Positions 43,736 through 52,780 of a stretch of DNA of 64,000 nt are shown here, in pieces. Every line of letters starts with the position of its first letter. Positions within the stretch are counted from its first letter, which is position 1. Below the pieces are notes generated by a model, which was given only the letters and a program-made list of their open reading frames with translations, searched no databases and was not told where the DNA came from. The DNA comes from Mucilaginibacter psychrotolerans (GTDB taxonomy: Bacteria; Bacteroidota; Bacteroidia; Sphingobacteriales; Sphingobacteriaceae), in the NCBI RefSeq assembly GCF_004519315.1, contig NZ_SOZE01000018.1, positions 62,001 to 126,000 of the forward strand, given 5' to 3'. The position numbers were made by a program, and so were the translations under genes.

Positions 43736-46700
43736 TTAAATATTCTCAGGTATTACCGGTTTGCAGTGCTTTGATATCATCTCGAAGAGCACCTCGGGCA
43801 CGAAGGGCTTAGTCAGGAAATCTGTCATGCCGTGCTCAAAAGCCTTAGTATGAGTTTCTGGCATGGCATCGGCCGTAAATGCTATTATCGGCAGCGAAGG
43901 TTGTTTTTCTTTGATGATAGCCGAAGCCTCAAAGCCATCCATCACGGGCATTTGGAGGTCCATAATAATTAAGTCGTAAGCCTTTTCGCTTGCCATTTGC
44001 ACGGCTATTAGTCCGTTGGCAGCATCATCTACATTAGCCTGCCATTTTTTGAGAAATTTGGCGGCTATCATAATATTCATCTTATTATCATCTACCACCA
44101 AAATATTCATCCCATACAGGTTGGGCGGCAATGGGGTAGCGGCAGGTTTTTCGGGCACCGCAAGGGCCTGCTCTGCCACTTGGAACCATACCGAAAAAAT
44201 AAACTGGGTTCCCTTACCCAGCTCGCTGGTAACGTGTATGCTGCTTTTGTAAAGCTCTACCAACCTTTTGGTTATGGCCAACCCAAGCCCGGTACCTCCA
44301 TAATCTGCATTGATAACCTGGTCTTCCTGTATAAAAGGGTCGAATATGATCCCGAAGTTTTCGGCTGCTATGCCAATGCCCGTATCGGTAACTTTAAATG
44401 TGATAAGTATCTCTTTATCGGTAGCCTGTTCTTGTTGCAGCACTATACCTACCTTGCCATGTTTGGTAAATTTCACGGCGTTGTTCACCAGGTTAATCAA
44501 TATCTGGCTAAGGCGGGTTTGGTCGCCTATGATATACTCGGGGATGTTTGAGTCTGCAATGAGCTCTATTTCCAGGTTTTTCTCTACCGCCCGGGCGTAG
44601 AACGATTGCCTGATGTTTTGCGCCAGGTGATGAATGTTGAAAGGCGTGTTATTGAGCACCAGTTTGCCGGCTTCGATCTTATTATAATCTAATATATCGT
44701 TAATGATAGCCAGCAGGTTCTCTCCGCTGAATTTGAGCGTGTTGAGGTATTCCAGCTGTTCGGGTCGCGGGTCTTCGGCCAGCAGCAGGTTAGTGGTGCC
44801 TATCACCGCATTCATGGGTGTGCGTATCTCATGGCTCATGATAGAAAGGAACTCCGATTTAAAGCGCGAGGCGCGTTCGGCCTGTTCTTTTGCCGTAATT
44901 AACTCTTGCCGGGCAATTTGCTGCCGGGTAATATCTTCGCCAATGCTGGTTGTGCCTTTAAGGTTGCCATCGTCATCATAACTGATGGTGTTTTGCCAGC
45001 TGATGGTGCGCTGCTCGCCGTTGCGGCAGATAACCGGGTTTACATAATGCGCTTTTACACTATTGTTTTTAAACCAGCCGGTCATCATTTCGCGCAGATC
45101 TTCGGGCACAAACTTTTGCATCCAGTTCATACCCAAAATTTCTTCCTGCTGGTAGCCCAGCAAATGGGCTAAATAGTTGTTGCAAAATATCACGTGCCCC
45201 TTTTCGTCCAGCGAAATAGCGGCCAGGTTAATGGTTTGCAGTACCTGGCGAAATTTATTTTCGGTGCTTTTGTGTTCTATTTCGGCCTGTTTGCGCTGGG
45301 TAATATCCTGCAGGGTGCCTACGATCTTGCGCAGGCTACCATCATCGCGCAGTATCAAATTGCCGGTATTTACGCTGATGTACTTTAAAGTGCCCCTTGG
45401 CGTAATGATGCGGTATTCCACAGCGATATCTGAAGCGGGGCTAAACAAGTTGCGTATAACATACCGGTCGTCGGGGTGGATGTATTTGATTAAGGCGCGG
45501 CCCGCGTGCGAGAGCGATGCCTCGTGCTCCTCCAACTCATAAATGGCGTTTACCTCATCGCTCCAGCTGAGCAGCTTGGTTGCGTTATCAAATTTCCAGT
45601 TGCCTATCTTGGCTATCTTTTGTGCTTCTAAAAGCTCTATCTGGCTCACTTTGATGGCTTTTTCGGCAAGGCGGGCTTCGGTAACATCTTGTATAATGCC
45701 TATAATTCGCTTCAACAGACCGTTTTCATCGTATTGCAAATCGCCGCGCAGTACTTTGATGTACTTGAGATTGCCTTTTGGGGTAACCATTTTATGCTCA
45801 TGCGCCGGATTGGTAACCTGGGTGATATTGTTAAAATATTCAGTAGTGCGCTCCAAATCGTCCGGGTGTACCATGCTCATATAATATTGAAACATGGTGA
45901 GTGTGCCAGGTATAGCGTCAACCTCTAGTACATTAAATAAGTTGTCCGACCAATAGCTCTCCCGTGTCAGGGCGTCAAACCACCAGTTACCGGTTTTGGC
46001 AATGCTATGCGCCTGTTGCAACAGTTGCTCGTTCTCTTTCAAGGCATCAGCACGCTTTTTTTCCTCGGTAATATCGGTAACCGATACCGATATACGGTGT
46101 AGATAGTTGCCGTTTACGTCGAACACGGGTGCGGCCTTGGCCATAAACCATTTGGGCTGCCCATACAGAGAGGGAAACTCAATGGTGTACGGTTCGCGGT
46201 ATTTCATTACGTAATCATATGCCCTTGCAAATGGTTCGGCCTGGGTTGGGCCCATTGCATCGAACAGATGTTTATGCAGGAATTGTTCGCGTGTGAGGTA
46301 AGGCGGGCTGTGCGGGCCAAACCACACGTTGAGGCATATGATGTTCTCGTCGAGCTCGAAAATGGTATCGTTCATTGAACTGATGAGCGCGTGGAGTTGC
46401 TGGCGGCTTTCCCGCAGCGTAATGTCGTTGGCTACCAGGGTTTCGTTCAATAGCAATACATCGTTTATGGCCTTCCTGAACTGCTGCTGATAGCTGATCA
46501 TCACAAAGAACGATACATAGGCAATCAAGGTAAATATTACCATCAACACCACGAGTACGGTGCCCGAAATAAACAGCTTTGGCGCGGTATAATAGGCGCT
46601 AAGGATAACCGCAAGGTTCAAAACGCTGATGGTGATGAACTCCCAACGTTTGTTACAAAAGAAAGTAAGCGAGATAAATATGGTAACAGAGCTGAACAGG

Positions 46701-46993
46701 TACACATGCTCAAATCCATTTCTGCTCAGCAGTATGCCATTGTTGATGGCCAGGTAGCCTATTATAGTTGCATAAACCGCGTATTTGTAGGCCGTTTTAT
46801 AGTTACTGAACGACAGCGCAAGCGCTACCGCACAAAACAGGCAGTTAATAGCCCTTAGCCAAATAGGATCGTAAGAGTTGTAATAACACAAATAGTGTAG
46901 CGATGGGCCTGCTATAAGCAAACCCAGCAGAAGCAGGCGGTAAACCGTATGGTCATTATCTATCTTCAGCAGGGGTTTTTCTTTAAACGCCAT
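43736..46993 (-). CDS. hybrid sensor histidine kinase with several PAS domains and a receiver
   Basis: 1085 residues. About residues 15-195 hold some seven membrane segments. Four PAS-type domains follow (about 205-325, 335-445, 460-570 and 585-705), with the PAC motif WFMAKAAPVFDVNG and repeated ITEEKKRAD/ITQRKQAE-type linkers. The HisKA motif SHEIRTPMNAVIG has the phospho-accepting His721, the HATPase has NAVKFTKHGK, DTGIGI and YGGTGLGLAI, and the receiver (about 960-1080) has ILVVDDNKMN and MDLQMPVMDG with Asp1012. It lacks an output domain; phosphate must pass to an Hpt/response regulator. It is divergent from gltA. Confidence 0.95.
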   Translation of the reverse strand: MAFKEKPLLKIDNDHTVYRLLLLGLLIAGPSLHYLCYYNSYDPIWLRAINCLFCAVALALSFSNYKTAYKYAVYATIIGYLAINNGILLSRNGFEHVYLFSSVTIFISLTFFCNKRWEFITISVLNLAVILSAYYTAPKLFISGTVLVVLMVIFTLIAYVSFFVMISYQQQFRKAINDVLLLNETLVANDITLRESRQQLHALISSMNDTIFELDENIICLNVWFGPHSPPYLTREQFLHKHLFDAMGPTQAEPFARAYDYVMKYREPYTIEFPSLYGQPKWFMAKAAPVFDVNGNYLHRISVSVTDITEEKKRADALKENEQLLQQAHSIAKTGNWWFDALTRESYWSDNLFNVLEVDAIPGTLTMFQYYMSMVHPDDLERTTEYFNNITQVTNPAHEHKMVTPKGNLKYIKVLRGDLQYDENGLLKRIIGIIQDVTEARLAEKAIKVSQIELLEAQKIAKIGNWKFDNATKLLSWSDEVNAIYELEEHEASLSHAGRALIKYIHPDDRYVIRNLFSPASDIAVEYRIITPRGTLKYISVNTGNLILRDDGSLRKIVGTLQDITQRKQAEIEHKSTENKFRQVLQTINLAAISLDEKGHVIFCNNYLAHLLGYQQEEILGMNWMQKFVPEDLREMMTGWFKNNSVKAHYVNPVICRNGEQRTISWQNTISYDDDGNLKGTTSIGEDITRQQIARQELITAKEQAERASRFKSEFLSIMSHEIRTPMNAVIGTTNLLLAEDPRPEQLEYLNTLKFSGENLLAIINDILDYNKIEAGKLVLNNTPFNIHHLAQNIRQSFYARAVEKNLEIELIADSNIPEYIIGDQTRLSQILINLVNNAVKFTKHGKVGIVLQQEQATDKEILITFKVTDTGIGIAAENFGIIFDPFIQEDQVINADYGGTGLGLAITKRLVELYKSSIHVTSELGKGTQFIFSVWFQVAEQALAVPEKPAATPLPPNLYGMNILVVDDNKMNIMIAAKFLKKWQANVDDAANGLIAVQMASEKAYDLIIMDLQMPVMDGFEASAIIKEKQPSLPIIAFTADAMPETHTKAFEHGMTDFLTKPFVPEVLFEMISKHCKPVIPENI

Positions 46994-47110
46994 GCAAGGA
47001 GTATTTTTTTAACATTAGCAAACTAATATACGGCAAAAATGTATGCACAGGCATAAGAATTTTACAATTAGTAAATTGTATCTTACAGCCTGTTTATACG
47101 CATATTTACT

Positions 47111-47118
47111 TACATTTG
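47111..47118 (+). promoter_or_regulatory. -7 element of the gltA promoter
   Basis: TACATTTG fits TAnnTTTG and ends 20 bp before ATG 47139, which supports that start over the upstream ATG at 47043. Confidence 0.65.
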
Positions 47119-47138
47119 TTGCAAATACTATATTTTCC

Positions 47139-48425
47139 ATGTCTAATACCGCACAACTAAAAATTGGTGATAAAACATACGAACTGCCTGTTATTGAAGG
47201 CACCGAGGGCGAAAAGGCGATAGATATTTCTAAACTGCGCGACTTAAGCGGCTACGTTACCCTGGATGTAGGGTATAAAAATACCGGCGCCACCAAAAGC
47301 GCCATTACATTTTTAGATGGCGAGGTAGGCATATTGAAATACCGCGGTTATCCAATAGAAGAGCTGGCCGAAAAATCGACTTTTATAGAGGTGGCCTACC
47401 TGCTGATATATGGCGATTTGCCCACTACGGAGCAATTGGAAAACTTTGGCCGCGAAATTAGCCGGCATACCCTGGTGCACGAGGATATGAAGAAGTTCTT
47501 CGATGGCTTCCCGTCCGGTTCGCACCCTATGGGGCAGTTGTCGTCGTTAATTGGCGCTTTGGCGGCTTTCAACCCGGCATCGCTTAAGCAGGGCCAAACT
47601 GCCGAAGAAGTAAACCTGGAAATTATCAAGCTGATTGCCAAGATGAGCACCATCGTATCGTGGATATACAAAAAATCGTTGGGCCATCCCATGATGTATC
47701 CGCAGAATAAGCTGGATTATGTAACCAACTTTTTGCACATGACCTTTGGGCAACTTACCGAAGATGTGGTAATAGACCCGGTTGTGGTAAGCGCTATGAA
47801 TAAGTTGCTGATACTGCATGCAGATCATGAGCAAAACTGCTCGGCCTCAACTGTTCGCATCGTAGGTTCTTCAGATGCTAACCTCTATGCGTCTATTTCG
47901 GCAGGTATATCTGCGCTTTGGGGACCGCTACATGGCGGCGCCAACCAGGCGGTGATAGAGATGCTGCAGCAGATAAAAGAAGATGGCGGCGATACCGATA
48001 AATGGATAAAGAAAGCCAAAGATAAAAACGACCCTTTCCGTTTGATGGGTTTTGGTCACCGTGTTTACAAAAACTTCGACCCGAGGGCAAAGATCATCAA
48101 AAAAGCCTGCGACGATATATTAGAAAAACTGCACATACAGGACGAAACCCTGGAGATTGCCAAAAAGCTGGAAGAAGTTGCCCTTAGCGACCCATACTTT
48201 GTAGAGCGCAAATTATACCCTAACGTAGATTTTTACTCGGGCATTATTTATACTGCTTTGGGCTTCCCTACAGAAATGTTTACGGTGTTGTTTGCCCTTG
48301 GCCGCTTGCCGGGATGGATAGCCCAGTGGAAAGAAATGAAAGCTAACAAAGAACCTATCGGTCGCCCGCGCCAGATATACGTTGGTGCAACGGATAGGGA
48401 ATATACCGATATTGAGGGAAGGTAG
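47139..48425 (+). CDS. gltA: citrate synthase, type II
   Basis: First step of the TCA cycle: oxaloacetate + acetyl-CoA to citrate. 428 residues from ATG 47139. SAITFLDGEVGILKYRGYPI and ADHEQNCSASTVR cover the first conserved block; the catalytic His lies in PLHGGANQAV and GFGHRVYKNFDPRA; the Asp region is NVDFYSG. ATG 47139 starts MSNTAQLKIGDKTYEL, in family agreement. The extra upstream frame is hydrophobic and unrelated. It is divergent from the sensor kinase gene. Confidence 0.97.
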   Translation: MSNTAQLKIGDKTYELPVIEGTEGEKAIDISKLRDLSGYVTLDVGYKNTGATKSAITFLDGEVGILKYRGYPIEELAEKSTFIEVAYLLIYGDLPTTEQLENFGREISRHTLVHEDMKKFFDGFPSGSHPMGQLSSLIGALAAFNPASLKQGQTAEEVNLEIIKLIAKMSTIVSWIYKKSLGHPMMYPQNKLDYVTNFLHMTFGQLTEDVVIDPVVVSAMNKLLILHADHEQNCSASTVRIVGSSDANLYASISAGISALWGPLHGGANQAVIEMLQQIKEDGGDTDKWIKKAKDKNDPFRLMGFGHRVYKNFDPRAKIIKKACDDILEKLHIQDETLEIAKKLEEVALSDPYFVERKLYPNVDFYSGIIYTALGFPTEMFTVLFALGRLPGWIAQWKEMKANKEPIGRPRQIYVGATDREYTDIEGR

Positions 48426-48434
48426 ATAAGCCTT

Positions 48435-48479
48435 TTTGCATCATAGCGATGGGTTTAAAACCCTTCGCTATGATGCAAA
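48435..48479. terminator. perfect 45-bp hairpin after gltA
   Basis: TTTGCATCATAGCGA and TCGCTATGATGCAAA are perfect 15-bp arms; the loop itself has GGGTTT/AAACCC. It could terminate gltA; no T run follows, so it may be a repeat in origin. Confidence 0.6.
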
Positions 48480-48489
48480 TCCCAAACCA

Positions 48490-48601
48490 CGTCATGCCGA
48501 ACTTGTTTCGGCACCCCACTTGCAAGGCTCGCGAACATGCAACGCGTTTTAGCATAGTGGCTGCTTTTATGATGGGGTACCGAAACAAGTTCGGCATGAC
48601 G
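48490..48601. repeat. 112-bp inverted-repeat element, CATGCCGAACTTGTTTCGG type
   Basis: The 29-bp left end and 29-bp right end are inverse copies differing at about one position. The spacer is not coding. A more degenerate relative lies at 33819-33929. Such non-coding elements are abundant in this kind of genome. Confidence 0.8.
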
Positions 48602-48644
48602 GTTGATTTCTTTCTAACAGATTGAACACCGCGATAAATACTAT

Positions 48645-48673
48645 AAAAGCCCGCCATTTGCCGGGCTTTTTTT
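48645..48673 (+). terminator. rho-independent terminator before recQ
   Basis: AAAAGCCCG and CGGGCTTTT arms followed by a T run. It separates the gltA side from recQ, whose ATG is 13 bp downstream. Confidence 0.8.
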
Positions 48674-48685
48674 ATAACCAGCCAG

Positions 48686-50581
48686 ATGACCACACGCGAA
48701 CTGCTTAAGCAATATTGGGGGCACGATACCTTCCGGCCAATGCAGGAAGAGATCATTGCGTCGGTATTGCAGGGGCACGATACGCTGGCCTTGCTACCTA
48801 CAGGAGGGGGAAAATCCGTATGTTTCCAAATACCCGCATTGGCGAAGGACGGCATCTGTATCGTGGTATCGCCACTCATCGCGCTGATGAAAGACCAGGT
48901 GGAGAACCTGAAGGAAAAGGGCATCGATGCGGTTTCTATCGTATCGGGCATGAGCCGCCGCGAGGTGGATATCGCGCTGGATAATTGCATTTACGGCTAT
49001 ACCAAGTTCCTGTACCTCTCGCCCGAGCGTTTGTTATCCGAACTGGTTCGCGAGCGCATCAAGTACATGAAGGTGAACCTTTTTGCGGTAGATGAAGCGC
49101 ATTGCATATCGCAATGGGGTTATGATTTCCGTCCGCCCTATCTTCATATTGCCGAACTGCGCGATCTGCACCCCAATGTACCTGTATTGGCCCTCACAGC
49201 AACGGCCACCGCCGATGTTCGCGTAGATATTCAGGAGAAGCTATTGTTTAAGCCAGGCAGCGCGCTTTATCAGCAAAGCTTTGCCCGTAAAAATATAAGT
49301 TATGTGGTGCGCCACGCCGAAAATAAGAGCCGCGCCCTGATGGATATCGTTAGCGGGGTAAAAGGTAGCGGCATTGTTTATGTGCGCACACGGAAAGGCA
49401 CTGCCGATGTGGCCAAATTCCTGAACGAACACAACTACAAGGCTGATTATTACCACGGCGGCCTTAGTGCCGATGAGCGCAGCGAAAAACAAGAGGCTTG
49501 GAAAAACAACCGCACCCGCATCATTGTAGCTACCAATGCTTTCGGCATGGGGATAGATAAGCCGGATGTGCGTTTCGTGGTACACCTGGAGGCTCCCGAC
49601 AGTCTGGAGGCCTATTACCAGGAAGCTGGTAGGGCGGGGCGCGATGAGCAAAAGGCTTATGGGGTTTTACTTTACGATGGTATAGACAGGCTGCGCCGCG
49701 AGAAAGTGTTTCTGCAGAGTTTTCCCTCGGTTAACGAAATTAAACAAACCTACCATTACCTGGCCAATTACTGCCGGGTGGCTTACGAGAGTGGCGAGGG
49801 CATGAGCTTCGACCTTGATCTCGGCGATTTTTGCGGTACCTATAAGCTCGATGCCATCAAAACCCTGAACGCGCTGAAGTTTTTGGAGCAAAACGAATAT
49901 GTGGCCTTTAACGAGAGTGTGTTCCTGCCCTCGCGTTTCAGGTTCGAGGTGGCGAACGAAGAACTTTATAACTTTCAGATACAGAATCCCGGCTGGGACA
50001 CATTCATCAAAACGCTGCTGCGCTCGTACGGCGGCTCGTTCGAGAATTATGTGCGGCTGAAAGAGTTCGATCTGGCGCGTCGTACGGGCATGAGCGTGCA
50101 GCAAGTGGTAAATGGGTTGACCCAACTAAGCGGCTACCAGTTGTTAAGCTACCTGCCCCAAACAGATAAGCCGCAGATAACCTGGCTAATGCCACGACAG
50201 CACAACGATAATGTATTTATCAACAAGGCCGATATAGATGCCCGCAAGGCTACCTACCGCAACAAGATGGAAGCTGTTTTCGCTTATGCCGAGCACAAGC
50301 GTTGCCGCAGCCAGATGCTGCTGGCCTATTTCGACGAAACCAACGCAGCTAAATGCGGCATATGCGATGTATGCCTGACCGAAAAGCGGCAAAAGAACGC
50401 TTCGGAGATATTCGAGGACATCACCAACGAAATAGTAGAACTGTTAAGCGCAGATGCACACAACATCGGCCAGCTGATAACCAGCCTGAAGCGCGGCACC
50501 GAAAAAGAAAAGATAGAAACCTTAAGGCTGCTGCTGGATGCCGGCAAGATAAAAACAGACGGGGAGAAGTATTATTTGTAG
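48686..50581 (+). CDS. recQ: ATP-dependent DNA helicase RecQ (short form)
   Basis: 3'-5' helicase in recombination and fork repair. 631 residues. Walker A LPTGGGKSVCFQIPAL, DEAH box VDEAHCISQWG, motif VI HLEAPDSLEAYYQEAGRAGR. The RQC zinc site has its Cys set in KRCRSQMLLAYF and KCGICDVC. A winged-helix region follows; I see no clear HRDC domain at the C-terminus, which ends LLLDAGKIKTDGEKYYL. It starts at ATG 48686. Confidence 0.95.
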   Translation: MTTRELLKQYWGHDTFRPMQEEIIASVLQGHDTLALLPTGGGKSVCFQIPALAKDGICIVVSPLIALMKDQVENLKEKGIDAVSIVSGMSRREVDIALDNCIYGYTKFLYLSPERLLSELVRERIKYMKVNLFAVDEAHCISQWGYDFRPPYLHIAELRDLHPNVPVLALTATATADVRVDIQEKLLFKPGSALYQQSFARKNISYVVRHAENKSRALMDIVSGVKGSGIVYVRTRKGTADVAKFLNEHNYKADYYHGGLSADERSEKQEAWKNNRTRIIVATNAFGMGIDKPDVRFVVHLEAPDSLEAYYQEAGRAGRDEQKAYGVLLYDGIDRLRREKVFLQSFPSVNEIKQTYHYLANYCRVAYESGEGMSFDLDLGDFCGTYKLDAIKTLNALKFLEQNEYVAFNESVFLPSRFRFEVANEELYNFQIQNPGWDTFIKTLLRSYGGSFENYVRLKEFDLARRTGMSVQQVVNGLTQLSGYQLLSYLPQTDKPQITWLMPRQHNDNVFINKADIDARKATYRNKMEAVFAYAEHKRCRSQMLLAYFDETNAAKCGICDVCLTEKRQKNASEIFEDITNEIVELLSADAHNIGQLITSLKRGTEKEKIETLRLLLDAGKIKTDGEKYYL

Positions 50582-50589
50582 GAGGGGGG

Positions 50590-50862
50590 CTAAATTGCTA
50601 ATGCCAATTCCTTCAATTCCTTTTGTTCTACTTTGTCGGATGGGTAATATTTATTGATCATTAATTTTATCAAAGAAAAGCTCTCAACAGATTGAAAAGG
50701 CGGTTTTGCCAACTCGTCAATAAATTCAGCAACTTGCTTTGCTTTTAAAATTTCGTATTGAGCAGACATCAAACCAAGGTCATCCTGCCTGTGCAAGGAA
50801 ATCATCTCTTCAGTTTTTTTGATATTTTCAATCAATTCTTTTAAATGATGAATGCGCCTCAT
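50590..50862 (-). CDS. small coiled-coil protein, possibly partner of the nucleotidyltransferase-like gene
   Basis: 90 residues: MRRIHHLKELIENIKKTEEM, heptad-like to about 50, then an amphipathic tail. No known domain. It lies about 90 bp downstream of the nucleotidyltransferase-like gene on the same strand and in an AT-rich stretch. A small charged partner next to a nucleotidyltransferase-like gene could mean a toxin-antitoxin-type pair; this is inference. Confidence 0.6.
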   Translation of the reverse strand: MRRIHHLKELIENIKKTEEMISLHRQDDLGLMSAQYEILKAKQVAEFIDELAKPPFQSVESFSLIKLMINKYYPSDKVEQKELKELALAI

Positions 50863-50949
50863 AATTCAAATTTAAACATTTATTTCTAAAAAACCTTTTG
50901 GCACTCTTTTTCGCTGCGCGGTTGGTTTTGTTTTACCAAAATGGTCTAA

Positions 50950-51351
50950 TCAGTATGCCTTGTCGGCTTCGGTGATATAAAACAACTTGCTTTCGGAAGA
51001 ATGCACAACCACAATATAGCCATCAATTCCATAACCATGCACGCTATTTGGATAGATGAATTGTTTTAACGCTTTTTCTTTAGCTTTTACGATGTCGTAA
51101 TCTATAAAGGAAACGATATCAATATCCAGTGGATTTTTATTTTTGGTAACGTAGGATCCATCTATCCATTGTTTTATATCGCTATTACCGCAAACAACTT
51201 TCAAATCGTTGCAATACAATTTGTACTGTTCAAATAAATAGCGGCGCTTTTCAATATTTGGTCTAATAACAAATTCCGCTTCAAACGCTGCCAAACTGCA
51301 CGCTATCGTGGTTTCGGGAATAAGAAGGCCACGCTGATTAAAATCAAACAT
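50950..51351 (-). CDS. nucleotidyltransferase-like protein (DUF6932 type)
   Basis: 133 residues from ATG 51351 (MFDFNQRGLLIPE); an ATG 11 codons upstream is also possible. The key block WIDGSYVTKNKNPLDIDIVS has the GSY...DID pattern of the pol-beta nucleotidyltransferase fold. The family includes antitoxin- or toxin-like nucleotidyltransferases. The reaction and substrate are unknown. Its neighbour downstream on the same strand is a small coiled-coil protein. Confidence 0.7.
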   Translation of the reverse strand: MFDFNQRGLLIPETTIACSLAAFEAEFVIRPNIEKRRYLFEQYKLYCNDLKVVCGNSDIKQWIDGSYVTKNKNPLDIDIVSFIDYDIVKAKEKALKQFIYPNSVHGYGIDGYIVVVHSSESKLFYITEADKAY

Positions 51352-51580
51352 TTTTATAACACTTGGTTCGTAAATATATATCATTTCTGAGTACCGCTAA
51401 TCAGCTAGTTCGCCATGTAGATTTCTTTTCTAAAAGTCACGAATCGAGCCGAATCTTCATGTTCGTTTTATCTGCACATCTGAAATCTGCACACCTGCAC
51501 ATCACTATTCTTTTTCGCCGACCATTTTCCAGCGTTCACCGATGTAATAGCCCCGTACGTCTATTTGGCTATATTTTGCT

Positions 51581-51605
51581 GTAACGTTTCCTCGATGGGG
51601 GCGTC
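51581..51605 (+). promoter_or_regulatory. putative ECF sigma promoter (strong copy)
   Basis: GTAAC (51581-51585), 16 bp, CGTC (51602-51605), then ATAT. It lies 64 bp before the first DUF2807 gene and is shared almost letter for letter with the next copy (GCTGTAACGTTTC in both). Confidence 0.6.
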
Positions 51606-51669
51606 ATATGGGTGTATTTAATAAAACGAAAAAACACAAAACATACTCACCATCAAAATATTAGGAATC

Positions 51670-52272
51670 ATGAAAGCGAAATTTTTAACCATAGCAACCA
51701 TCGTAACTTTAGCCTTAGGTACCGTAACAACAACCTTTGCCGCTACCAATAACAACGAAGAAGTAGCCACCGTTTTAACAAACGTTAGCCAGATAAACAA
51801 AATCGAAATCCGTGGTAACGTGCAGCTGTTCGTATCAGATGGCAGTGCCGACCAGGTGAAAGTTTACAACCGTTACTACGCCGAAAGCGCCCTGGTACAA
51901 AATGATAACGGTGTATTGCGCATTGCATCTTACAATGCAAAAACACTGGTAGTTTGGGTGACTGCTGCCGACCTGCGCACCATCTCTGCTTACGATAACG
52001 CGGAAGTAAAATCATTCGGCAACCTGTCTAAAATAGACCTGGACGTTAACCTGTACAATAACGCCTCAGCACAGTTGAGTCTGGATGCCTTTAAAGCAAA
52101 CATCACTGTGAACGACCGCGCTAAAGCCAACCTTACCGGTAACGTAACCGATTACAGCTTAACGCACGACCAAAGCGCAAGCGTAAACCAAACTAACTTG
52201 GTAGCAGTAAACAAAGCCGATAAAACTACCAACAAGCATATCCAGGCTAAAGACGACGTAGCCGCCCTGTAA
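51670..52272 (+). CDS. DUF2807-type (GIN/adhesin-head) exported protein, copy 1
   Basis: 200 residues, signal peptide about 1-25 (ending TTFAA). The mature part has INKIEIRGNVQLFVSDGSAD, then VWVTAADLRTISAYDNAEVK and SKIDLDVNLYNNASAQLSLD, the repeated short-strand pattern of the DUF2807 beta-solenoid (putative auto-transporter adhesin head). The function is unknown; it probably acts at the cell surface or in the periplasm. Very similar to copy 2. It has its own promoter and terminator. Confidence 0.85.
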   Translation: MKAKFLTIATIVTLALGTVTTTFAATNNNEEVATVLTNVSQINKIEIRGNVQLFVSDGSADQVKVYNRYYAESALVQNDNGVLRIASYNAKTLVVWVTAADLRTISAYDNAEVKSFGNLSKIDLDVNLYNNASAQLSLDAFKANITVNDRAKANLTGNVTDYSLTHDQSASVNQTNLVAVNKADKTTNKHIQAKDDVAAL

Positions 52273-52310
52273 GCACTACTTTTGCAAAAGTTCAACATAT
52301 ATTCTTAGGA

Positions 52311-52336
52311 GCCATCGCGTAAGCGGTGGCTTTTTT
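52311..52336 (+). terminator. rho-independent terminator
   Basis: GCCATCGC-GTAA-GCGGTGGC followed by TTTTTT, after DUF2807 copy 1. Confidence 0.9.
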
Positions 52337-52503
52337 ATTGTTTGATAGGAGGGATGGCTGCCCGGTGCCGGAAAAGAGTTAGAGAAAATTGCGTGCTTTT
52401 GGCCACATATCGCCCCAAAAATGTGTTTTGAACGATAAGCCCGGATTTTTGAAGAAAAACACCGATTTTTTTAGGGAAAATTGAGGCTGCACGCCGTTCT
52501 TTT

Positions 52504-52602
52504 CTGAACCCGAATTATACGAATTTTAAAAATGGGCAGGATGTAAAAAGACATTGAGGGAATTCTGCACATTCATTTAATTCCCCTAAAATTCGGGTTC
52601 AG
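52504..52602. repeat. inverted-repeat element with perfect 13-bp ends
   Basis: CTGAACCCGAATT (52504-52516) and AATTCGGGTTCAG (52590-52602). The interior has GAATTTTAAA/AATTCCCC words. It is similar in design to 27488-27586 and sits between the two tandem DUF2807 genes. The rest of the gap 52337-52695 holds no gene. Confidence 0.75.
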
Positions 52603-52695
52603 ACAACCCCGCAATCTGCGCATCTGCATTCGCCGACCCTTTTCCACCATTCACCGATATAAACCCGCACTGTGTCTAATTTACACTAATGCGCT

Positions 52696-52720
52696 GTAAC
52701 GTTTCGGCGTTGGGGTCGTC
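52696..52720 (+). promoter_or_regulatory. putative ECF sigma promoter (strong copy)
   Basis: GTAAC (52696-52700), 16 bp, CGTC (52717-52720), then TTAT. It lies 60 bp before DUF2807 copy 2. Confidence 0.6.
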
Positions 52721-52780
52721 TTATTAGTGTATTAAGTTACTAAACAACATAAGGTTCTAACAATCAAAATATTAAATATC

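Noticed and set aside
47043..47138. Longer gltA start at 47043 with a signal-like N-terminus
   Set aside because: A TAnnTTTG promoter lies inside it (47111-47118), and ATG 47139 gives a normal citrate synthase.
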